From contig JAGOBX010000282.1 of the NCBI GenBank assembly GCA_017999075.1, positions 1 to 5,338 on the forward strand: DNA of 5,338 nucleotides, read 5' to 3'. Positions 1-5,338 of this stretch are shown here, piece by piece; position 1 is the first letter of the stretch; the number at the start of each line of letters is the position of its first letter. The position numbers and the translations under genes were made by a program. Origin of the DNA: Candidatus Babelota bacterium. GTDB lineage: Bacteria > JAGOBX01. The notes beneath the pieces were generated by a model, which was not told where the DNA came from, searched no databases, and worked only from the letters and a program-made list of their open reading frames with translations.

Positions 1-496
1 AAATACATCTATTCCTTTTTATTCTGTTTCCAATGATATTATAAAAGAATTAAAAATTAATTATCTTGATTTGAAAAACGAAAAAATTTTCGGTGATGAT
101 ATTAAAAAAGAGGACATTTCTAATTTTCAAATTAAAAAAAGCAACAGCAGCTTATCTTTAAAATTTGAAAATGGTTTATTTTCATCTTCAAATAATGAAC
201 TTAACAAAAACAGCGAAGCAATTAATGATTTAATTCATAACATTCAACTATTTAAAGTAACAAAATTTGTATCAGATAAAGCATCAGATTTGTTTGAATT
301 TTCCCTTGATAAACCCGAATTACAAATTTTTTATGAAATAAAAGGCATAAAAAGAACCTTGAATTTTTCAAAGAAAAAAAATATTTTTTATGGAGTAATA
401 TTTGAACAACAGGAAATGGATATTTTTGAAACTCCGCCTTCAAAAGACGGAAAAATTCCTGAATTTCTTGAACCTATTTCCAAATATATAAATTAA
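1..496 (+). CDS. DUF4340 domain-containing protein, C-terminal part (5' end outside window)
   Basis: The reading frame is open from base 2 to the TAA at 494-496, giving 164 residues with no stop. The gene therefore starts before the window, and the TTG at 71 is only an internal leucine codon. Three parts fit a DUF4340 repeat. First comes a stretch like 'LKNEKIFGDDIKKEDISNFQI' followed by alternating polar and hydrophobic residues (about 24-55). Next is a helix around INDLIHNIQLFKVTKFVSDK (about 74-93). Last is the hallmark 'slDKPELQIFYE' with a following beta strand and an IFYGVIFE strand (about 101-135). The family is of unknown biochemical function. It is commonly envelope-associated and encoded beside GldG-like ABC transporter components. 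No membrane segment falls in the visible part; family members usually have one at the N-terminus, which would be off-window. The tryptophan often seen after the first strands is not apparent here. The family call rests on pattern memory, not a profile search. Confidence 0.62.
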   Translation, partial: NTSIPFYSVSNDIIKELKINYLDLKNEKIFGDDIKKEDISNFQIKKSNSSLSLKFENGLFSSSNNELNKNSEAINDLIHNIQLFKVTKFVSDKASDLFEFSLDKPELQIFYEIKGIKRTLNFSKKKNIFYGVIFEQQEMDIFETPPSKDGKIPEFLEPISKYIN

Positions 497-538
497 TATC
501 CAAAAATCTTTATAATAATTTTTTAATAACTTATTTAT

Positions 539-610
539 ATGAAACCAATTTATAAAAATAAATTTCTAATTATTTTTTTTTTAATTGGATTCATAAGGTG
601 CGCATCAAAC
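539..610 (+). other. N-terminal export signal with a non-canonical lipobox
   Basis: Codons 1-24 encode a short basic region (Lys2, Lys6, Lys8), an uninterrupted hydrophobic core at residues 9-19, and then Arg20-Cys21-Ala22-Ser23. The Cys sits where a lipoprotein signal peptidase would cut, with G-F-I-R before it. Normal lipoboxes have a small residue at -1, so lipidation is a guess. Sec-dependent export or membrane anchoring is much better supported than lipidation. Confidence 0.6.
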
Positions 611-2386
611 ATAAATATGCATTCAGAAAATTTTTTGATGTTGGTTGACGATTATGTCGACTCATACTATTCATTCCATCCTGCTCGCGAAGCAATTGAC
701 GGTTTTCATAAATATTCTTTTAAAGGTCTTGATGATGTAAGTCAGGAATCCATAGAAAAGGAAATTGAAACAATAAATAATTTTAAACGCAGGTTAGCGT
801 ATATAAATAAAGACTTGCTTGATCAAAATTTAATATTTGATTATGAAGTATTATTTTCTAATATCGAATCCAGATTATATTCCTTGCAGGAATCTAAAAT
901 TCACAAATACGATCCTTATTATTATATTCAGATCATCCAAAATGCTTTAATGTATCAAATGATATTCGATTATGCAGGTTCGACTCTTGATACCCGTTTT
1001 CACACATCTTTAAAATTCATTGAAAGTATTCCTTTATTTATCGATAATGCTATAAAGCATCTTCAACTTGTTCCACAGGAATTACTTGATTATGGAATAA
1101 TAAGTTTTATAGAATTAAAATCGTTTTTAACAAATGACGTCACATCTGTTTTCAGCGGAGCAAAATCAGAAGAAGGAATACCTGCCGATACAATTTTATT
1201 GTCAAAAATAGAATTGGCGAATTCTGCCATAGATAAAATGATTAATCATCTGACAAATCTTAATAATGACAGTGCATCAGTCAAACCATCATTTGCTTTG
1301 GAAGAAAAAAATTTAGTTATGAAACTAAAATATGAACAAGGGATCATTCTTTATGACACTAATCCCTTTGAAAAAATATTAAACAGAACTCTTTTTGAAA
1401 TTAACAAGGATAAAGCGGCATTTATTGAAATAGCGCAATCAATCAATATTTCAAAAACTCCGCTTGAAAATTGGGTGGAAGTTCAAACACATCATCCGGT
1501 TCCAGGAGAAGTAGCATCAGTTTTAACCAATCAACTTGAATCTTTAAAAAATTTCTTAAGCCAAAAAAATATAGTTGCTTTACCAGAGGATGAAACAGTT
1601 GTGGTTAAAGCTGCGCCGCAGTTTATGCTTTATTGGTATGCATCTTTATGGCAGACAGGGGCATTTGAACCAAGTCCAGTCCCTACTGCAATATATTACG
1701 CTTCAGACCCAATTGGAATTTTAAAAGGTGAAAACGGACAGACTGATTTAGACGCGCAAAACGAATTTTTGACTGCAATGATAACTCCGGAACTTTGGAG
1801 CACTTCTGCACACGAAGCATATCCTGGACATTTTCTTCAAGGATATTATACAAAACAGGTTAAAAAAAAATATGTTGATATGGAAATGCTTTCAAAAATT
1901 CCTGTTAGCTGTATTTTTTGTCCATTCAGTTATTCTGAAGGATGGGCTCATTATACTGAACAAATGATTCGAGAAGAAGGATTTATGGAAAATTCGGATT
2001 CAATTACTTATAAAGAATATTTGCTTGGACAAATTACTGATTCTTTGCTAAGATTATGCAGAACTTATGCAGGAATAAAAATGCATCTAAAAGAAATGAG
2101 TCTAAATGAAGCTGCTGATTTTTTTGAAAATAACGCATTTATTCCGAGAGAAGCTGCAGAAGTCGAGGCTCAAAGAGGAACTTATGACCCTGATTATATA
2201 CTGTATTCAATTGGAAAATTAGCTATATTGCAATTACGGGATGATTATAAAAAATTTTTGGAAGATTCCGGAAAAACTTATTTTCTTAATGAATTTCATG
2301 AGCGGTTCCTAATGTCAGGACAATACCCTATTTCTATTATACGCAAAAAATTAATTCCCGGAGATAATTCGGAAATAATCAGGTAA
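539..2386 (+). CDS. DUF885 family putative zinc metallopeptidase, exported and possibly a lipoprotein
   Basis: The protein has 615 residues, a usual length for the family. An in-frame stop at 527-529 makes the ATG at 539 the first possible start. No Shine-Dalgarno is visible. Residues 1-24 form an export signal: basic MKPIYKNK, hydrophobic FLIIFFLIGFI, then Cys21. The Cys could be lipidated, but Arg at -1 is atypical of a lipobox, so an uncleaved anchor is possible. The mature part is mostly helical. Family marks appear in order: EPSPVPTAIYYASDP (377-391), the metal-site motif HEAYPGH (425-431), SEGWAHYTE (466-474, with Glu467 a probable further ligand), IKMHLKEMS (513-521, with conserved His516), EAQRGTYDPDYILYSIGKL (near 543-561) and GQYPISIIRKKL (604-615 region). 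It probably cleaves peptides in the periplasm or at the outer membrane; the substrate is unknown. An unusual C458-x-x-C461 sits just before Glu467. The GT4 gene follows after 7 bases. Confidence 0.88.
   Translation: MKPIYKNKFLIIFFLIGFIRCASNINMHSENFLMLVDDYVDSYYSFHPAREAIDGFHKYSFKGLDDVSQESIEKEIETINNFKRRLAYINKDLLDQNLIFDYEVLFSNIESRLYSLQESKIHKYDPYYYIQIIQNALMYQMIFDYAGSTLDTRFHTSLKFIESIPLFIDNAIKHLQLVPQELLDYGIISFIELKSFLTNDVTSVFSGAKSEEGIPADTILLSKIELANSAIDKMINHLTNLNNDSASVKPSFALEEKNLVMKLKYEQGIILYDTNPFEKILNRTLFEINKDKAAFIEIAQSINISKTPLENWVEVQTHHPVPGEVASVLTNQLESLKNFLSQKNIVALPEDETVVVKAAPQFMLYWYASLWQTGAFEPSPVPTAIYYASDPIGILKGENGQTDLDAQNEFLTAMITPELWSTSAHEAYPGHFLQGYYTKQVKKKYVDMEMLSKIPVSCIFCPFSYSEGWAHYTEQMIREEGFMENSDSITYKEYLLGQITDSLLRLCRTYAGIKMHLKEMSLNEAADFFENNAFIPREAAEVEAQRGTYDPDYILYSIGKLAILQLRDDYKKFLEDSGKTYFLNEFHERFLMSGQYPISIIRKKLIPGDNSEIIR
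573..582 (+). repeat. Ten-T homopolymer inside the signal-peptide codons
   Basis: A run of ten T bases covers codons 12-15 (Ile-Phe-Phe-Leu) of the DUF885 peptidase. Hydrophobic signal-peptide residues in an AT-rich genome favour such runs, so composition may explain it. A change of one base by slippage would shift the frame near codon 15 and abolish the protein. Confidence 0.9.
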
Positions 2387-2396
2387 TTCAGCTATG
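2381..2396 (+). promoter_or_regulatory. Weak ribosome binding site for the GT4 gene
   Basis: An AGG at 2381-2383 lies 10 bases before the ATG at 2394, overlapping the last codons of the peptidase gene. It is short and slightly far from the start, so it is only a weak Shine-Dalgarno candidate. Translational coupling is a plausible alternative, because the upstream stop (2384-2386) is 7 bases away. Confidence 0.3.
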
Positions 2397-3536
2397 ATCA
2401 ATTCAAAACCGTATAAAATTATTTTTATCATCAATGGAACCGGTACCGGCGGCGCCGAACTTGTTCTTTACAATATTGTAAAAAATATTGATAAAAAAAT
2501 TTTTTCTCCTGAAATTATTTCTTTAAAAAAAACCGGAATAATAGGTGAAAAAATTATTAAAGAAGGTATTCCGGTAAAAAATCTTCACTTTAACGGAATA
2601 TTTGATATTATATTTTTTTTAAAATTATATATTCATATAAAAAAAACAAAACCAGCAATAGTAAACACTATAATGTTTCATTCAGATGTTATAGGAAGAA
2701 CCATTTGCAAACTTGCCGGATGCAAAGTAATTACAAGTTTTCACAATATTTATATAGGAAACAATTCTTCTGAAACAAAAATAAGAGAAATAATTATTAA
2801 ACTCACTGATTTTCTTGCAGATTCATGCACAATTATTTCTCAAAATGCAAAAGAATATTTTTTAAAAAAAAAGATAGTTTCGGACAAAAAACTCAATGTC
2901 ATTCTTAACGGTATTGACTCTGACTTATATAAAAATAATTTTAATACACAAAACATAACTGAATTTAAAAAAAAACATATAACTGAATTTGATGAATTTA
3001 TTTTTATTAGCGCTGGAAGATTTGTTGAATATAAAGGATTTTACTATCTTATTAAGGCAGCGGAACTATTAAAAAACAAAGGATGCAAATTTAAAATAGT
3101 CATTGCAGGCGACGGCGAACTTTTTGATGAATTAAAAAAAATGATATTTGATCATTCTCTTGAAAAATACATAATATTAACAGGAAATATTAATAATCTT
3201 AATGAATGGATGTGGTGTTCAGATGCTTTTGTTATGCCTTCGCTTTGGGAAGGATTTCCATGTGTTCTTCTTGAAGCTATGTCTGCAGGATTACCTGTTA
3301 TAGCCACAAATGTGGGAGGCAATTCTGAAATTATTGAAAATAATCATACCGGATTTCTCATAGAACCTCAAAATGAAAAAATTCTTTCAGATAAAATGTT
3401 TGAACTTATGACTCTTGACAGAGATAAAAGAATCGGATTAGGACAATTGGGTAAAACCCGTGTTTTAGAACATTTTCAAATTTCGCGTATGGTAAAAAAA
3501 TACGAAGATCTATATAAAAAAATTATTGAACAATAA
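2394..3536 (+). CDS. Glycosyltransferase family 4 (GT-B fold, retaining)
   Basis: The protein has 380 residues, full length for a GT4 enzyme. It should transfer a sugar from a nucleotide donor to a lipid-linked or other glycan acceptor at the cytoplasmic face of the inner membrane. The N-terminal acceptor domain (about 1-175) opens with a beta strand and the Gly-rich loop NGTGTGGAE (14-22), and carries SFHN with His117 at a position often catalytic in the family. The NGID motif (172-175) leads into the linker. The C-terminal donor domain has SAGRF..YKG, with Arg209 and Lys214 as likely phosphate contacts, then IAGDGE (237-242) and the EX7E motif (Glu286 to Glu294) in a segment ending LPVIATNVGG. 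No transmembrane helix is obvious. The gene is 7 bases after the peptidase gene, so the two may be co-transcribed. It converges on a flippase gene, which supports a role in polysaccharide assembly. Donor and acceptor sugars cannot be read from the sequence. Confidence 0.93.
   Translation: MINSKPYKIIFIINGTGTGGAELVLYNIVKNIDKKIFSPEIISLKKTGIIGEKIIKEGIPVKNLHFNGIFDIIFFLKLYIHIKKTKPAIVNTIMFHSDVIGRTICKLAGCKVITSFHNIYIGNNSSETKIREIIIKLTDFLADSCTIISQNAKEYFLKKKIVSDKKLNVILNGIDSDLYKNNFNTQNITEFKKKHITEFDEFIFISAGRFVEYKGFYYLIKAAELLKNKGCKFKIVIAGDGELFDELKKMIFDHSLEKYIILTGNINNLNEWMWCSDAFVMPSLWEGFPCVLLEAMSAGLPVIATNVGGNSEIIENNHTGFLIEPQNEKILSDKMFELMTLDRDKRIGLGQLGKTRVLEHFQISRMVKKYEDLYKKIIEQ
2440..2457 (+). repeat. Two adjacent GC-rich perfect palindromes
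   Basis: CCGGTACCGG (2440-2449) and CGGCGCCG (2450-2457) are each perfectly self-complementary and abut with no gap. Sixteen of 18 bases are G or C, in a gene that is otherwise strongly AT-rich. They encode part of the Gly-rich loop of the GT4 enzyme, so protein constraint explains some of the composition. The codons GGT ACC GGC GGC GCC are nevertheless unlike the A/T-ending codons common around them. Confidence 0.85.
2955..2990 (+). repeat. Twelve-base direct repeat, 24 bases apart, in the GT4 linker
   Basis: ATAACTGAATTT occurs at 2955-2966 and again at 2979-2990 in the same frame, so Ile-Thr-Glu-Phe appears at residues 188-191 and 196-199. A nine-A run (2967-2975) lies between the copies. 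The segment lies in the hinge between the two Rossmann-like domains, where length variation is tolerated. A small past tandem duplication is possible; the second halves of the 24-base units have diverged. Confidence 0.7.
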
Positions 3537-3573
3537 AAATATATCAAAACAGTTTATGTTTGTCATTTTATTT

Positions 3574-5031
3574 TCATAATCTAACTAAAATCTTTAATTT
3601 TTTCATATCTATAATATTAAGAAATTTTAAAAGACCGGCAACTCCAATGCAATAAATTAAAATTATAACCGGAGTTTCAAAAAATTTATTAATATCAATA
3701 AGTTTTTCAAAAAATTTCAATAAAATAATCAGTATGATTGTAAGAATTCCGTAAACGGCAAGAATACTCCTCATTGATTTTGAAAAAACAAATATTTTGA
3801 ATTTTTTAATTCTGAAATAATAATAACACATTGTGCCGAACTCTATCAAACATAATGATGCTGCAGCTCCGGTATGTTTATACCTGTAAATTAAAAAACT
3901 GCCGGCAGTTAAATTTATCAAAGCAGTCCAAATACTCGGTTTCAGCATTTCATCAGCTTTCCCAATAGCTACAAGAATATGAACGCTTAAAATTCCGCTA
4001 ATGCCAATAGTTAAAAAATTAAATGACAGCAATCTTAAAATATTCGCCGAAGACGCTCCATTATTCTGAAAAAACAAATACAAAATATCTTCTGCAAAAA
4101 ACTGACAAAAACAAAAAGCCGGTATAGCCGCAAGAAGCATAATAAAAATATTTTCTTTAGCGCGTGCAGTTCCTTGCAGTAACCCCAATTTAAAATCCTG
4201 TGCAACCTGAGGCTGATATACAACTCCTATTTTACCCTGAATTGTTGTATACGCAAAACATAATTTATCTGCAAGCGAGTAAATTCCCACCGACACATTT
4301 CCTCCTAAAAATCCCAAAATTACAGAAGTAGTTTGAGTATAAAGAACGCTGAAAATATTGGTTGCAAAAAAATTAAAGCCTTTCCTCAGCTTCTTAACAA
4401 CAGATTTTAAAAAAAAAAGGTTAGGTTTGATGTTAAAAAATAATGCGGCATATATCATAGCAGCTCCTGCAAACGCAGCGCGAGGACCAAAAAACACTAA
4501 AGGTAAATAAATATAATCCTCCTGGTATCTGATAAAAAAAAACAATAAGATTATCACCACGAAGTTTCCGGCAAAATTAAATATCATATAATCCTTCATT
4601 CTTTCTATTCCCTGAAAAACAAATGATGAATCCAGGCAATTAAAAACAAGTATAATTAAAGACGCTGTATACAGAGAACTTTCTTCATTGAATTTCGGAA
4701 TAAAAAAAAACATTATCGCTGAAACAAGCATACAGAAAAACAAAAGAATTGTTTTTGAATAAAAAATGTTGGAATATTCAAAATTCAATTTTCTCAATGA
4801 TTTGGCATTAGCAATATCAACAACTCCTGTTTGAACAAATCCATAGTTTATTATTACAGCCAATAAACCCATTATCGACTGAATAAAAACAAATAATCCG
4901 AATTTTTCCAATCCCACTCTACTGACAACGTATGGTATTGTAACAATAGGAATTACAAGCAGACCCAATTGAATTACTGTAATATGAATTCCTGTTTTAA
5001 GTTTGGAGTCCCGATTTATTTTTAAGCTCAT
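3574..5031 (-). CDS. Wzx-type polysaccharide flippase (MOP superfamily)
   Basis: The protein has 485 residues and is very hydrophobic, with about 14 predicted membrane helices (roughly 14-35, 43-66, 93-111, 120-140, 149-167, 176-200, 218-242, 248-271, 295-314, 331-356, 366-384, 389-407, 421-439, 452-472). This matches the size and topology of Wzx/RfbX-like transporters, which flip undecaprenyl-linked oligosaccharide from the inner to the outer leaflet of the cytoplasmic membrane. Family-like features are the amphipathic N-terminus, IPYVVSRVGLEKFGLF (32-47), the FVFQGIERMK segment (137-146) and the NFFATNIFSVLYTQTTSVILG half-repeat (220-240). An in-frame TGA at 5043-5041, nine bases before the ATG, makes ATG 5031 the first possible start. 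No Shine-Dalgarno is present. The upstream gene ends 26 bases away on the same strand, so the two are probably one operon. The substrate cannot be told from sequence. Other MOP-family exporters are less likely given the glycosyltransferase nearby. Confidence 0.88.
   Translation of the reverse strand: MSLKINRDSKLKTGIHITVIQLGLLVIPIVTIPYVVSRVGLEKFGLFVFIQSIMGLLAVIINYGFVQTGVVDIANAKSLRKLNFEYSNIFYSKTILLFFCMLVSAIMFFFIPKFNEESSLYTASLIILVFNCLDSSFVFQGIERMKDYMIFNFAGNFVVIILLFFFIRYQEDYIYLPLVFFGPRAAFAGAAMIYAALFFNIKPNLFFLKSVVKKLRKGFNFFATNIFSVLYTQTTSVILGFLGGNVSVGIYSLADKLCFAYTTIQGKIGVVYQPQVAQDFKLGLLQGTARAKENIFIMLLAAIPAFCFCQFFAEDILYLFFQNNGASSANILRLLSFNFLTIGISGILSVHILVAIGKADEMLKPSIWTALINLTAGSFLIYRYKHTGAAASLCLIEFGTMCYYYFRIKKFKIFVFSKSMRSILAVYGILTIILIILLKFFEKLIDINKFFETPVIILIYCIGVAGLLKFLNIIDMKKLKILVRL
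4409..4418 (-). repeat. Ten-base homopolymer in the flippase coding region
   Basis: The plus strand has ten A bases, which read as ten T in the flippase message, covering codons 205-208 (Leu-Phe-Phe-Leu). It is the longest run in this gene; nine-base runs also occur at 4534-4542 and 4702-4710. Slippage would truncate the transporter near its middle. Composition alone may explain the run. Confidence 0.88.
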
Positions 5032-5057
5032 AAAATATTTTCATTAAACCAAATTAA

Positions 5058-5338
5058 TTATTTAAATATATTTTTTATTCCGCGGTAAATGTATTTCATG
5101 GCCCGCAGTAAATTTATTTTTTTATATTTAAACAATATTCTTATTTCTTCAGAAACAAACTTGATCTTCTTTTGTATAATAAAATCTATTATAATTTTTA
5201 TTCTATATGTAGCATAAAATTTTAAAAATGTCTTATCTGTAAAAATCTTATACGTATATTTTTTACGGTCATAATATTTTTCCGTAATAATATTCAATAA
5301 TTTAGGAATCGCCGAACTGATTTCATAATCTTTTAAAG
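5058..5338 (-). CDS. Unrecognised protein, C-terminal part (5' end outside window)
   Basis: The frame is open from the window edge (first full codon ends at 5336) to the TAA at 5060-5058, giving 93 visible residues. A TTG at 5297 is in frame, but the open frame continues upstream with at least 13 more codons, so the true start is probably outside the window. The visible part is very rich in Lys, Ile, Tyr and Phe and strongly basic. It appears helical, with no clear transmembrane segment, and ends in RAMKYIYRGIKNIFK. Basic amphipathic C-terminal tails of this sort are common in glycosyltransferases that touch the inner membrane. The gene lies 26 bases upstream of the flippase on the same strand, so a role in polysaccharide synthesis is a reasonable inference from position only. 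I recognise no family motif, and the catalytic domain would be off-window. Confidence 0.72.
   Translation of the reverse strand, partial: LKDYEISSAIPKLLNIITEKYYDRKKYTYKIFTDKTFLKFYATYRIKIIIDFIIQKKIKFVSEEIRILFKYKKINLLRAMKYIYRGIKNIFK

Noticed and set aside
71-73. TTG as the start of the first gene
   Set aside because: The frame continues open to the window edge with DUF4340-like sequence, so TTG is an internal leucine codon.
252-443. Minus-strand reading frame of 63 codons
   Set aside because: It lies wholly inside the DUF4340-like coding region on the other strand, has low-complexity Phe/Leu content and matches nothing.
511-516. TATAAT resembling a -10 box ahead of the peptidase gene
   Set aside because: There is no recognisable -35 at 16-18 bases upstream, nor a Bacteroidota-type TTTG pair, and such hexamers are expected by chance in this A/T-rich sequence.
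1135-1142. Palindrome TGACGTCA
   Set aside because: It is an isolated eight-base palindrome within the peptidase coding region, with no second copy or promoter context.
3545-3570. Possible bidirectional terminator between the convergent genes
   Set aside because: The only hairpin is five base pairs (AAACA at 3547-3551 with TGTTT at 3557-3561), almost all A-T, and the T-rich tail is not distinguishable from background composition.
4035-4223. Minus-strand reading frame of 62 codons
   Set aside because: It is a different-frame shadow of the flippase gene, whose frame is continuous and clearly membrane-protein-like.
4997-5044. Short leader frame (16 codons with stop) overlapping the flippase start
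   Set aside because: The ATG at 5044 opens a frame encoding about 15 residues, but it lacks a ribosome site and such short frames are common by chance.

Overview
The window is an AT-rich bacterial segment, roughly 30% G+C judged by eye from a few sampled lines. It is gene-dense and uses the standard bacterial code: TAA ends four genes and TGA ends one. A probable exported lipoprotein or membrane-anchored peptidase, a GT4 glycosyltransferase and a Wzx-type flippase all fit a Gram-negative envelope. Weak or absent Shine-Dalgarno sequences at the three visible starts would suit Bacteroidota or a similar AT-rich lineage. The DUF4340 and DUF885 families also occur in spirochaetes and other phyla, so I cannot name the organism.

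Layout. Plus strand: the 3' end of a DUF4340-like gene (1-496, start outside the window); a 615-residue DUF885 family putative zinc metallopeptidase with an N-terminal export signal (539-2386); and, 7 bases later, a complete GT4 glycosyltransferase of 380 residues (2394-3536). Minus strand, converging on these: a Wzx-like polysaccharide flippase of 485 residues (5031 to 3574). It is preceded by the 3' end of an unrecognised lysine- and isoleucine-rich protein (5338 to 5058, start outside the window). The gaps are short: 42, 7, 37 and 26 bases. None contains an RNA gene or a convincing terminator.

How the genes may work together. The right half looks like the edge of a surface-polysaccharide locus. 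The GT4 enzyme would add a sugar to a lipid-linked glycan, and the flippase would move such glycans across the inner membrane. Because the two are convergent, they must be transcribed separately. The left half looks like an envelope-function group: DUF4340 proteins often accompany GldG-type ABC export systems, whose genes would lie upstream of base 1. The GT4 gene could be co-transcribed with the peptidase.

I found no mobile element, CRISPR array, tRNA or rRNA, and no clear sign of an undescribed system. The most unusual details are a CxxC next to the peptidase's presumed active site, a ten-T run inside its signal-peptide codons, and two adjacent GC palindromes at the start of the GT4 gene.
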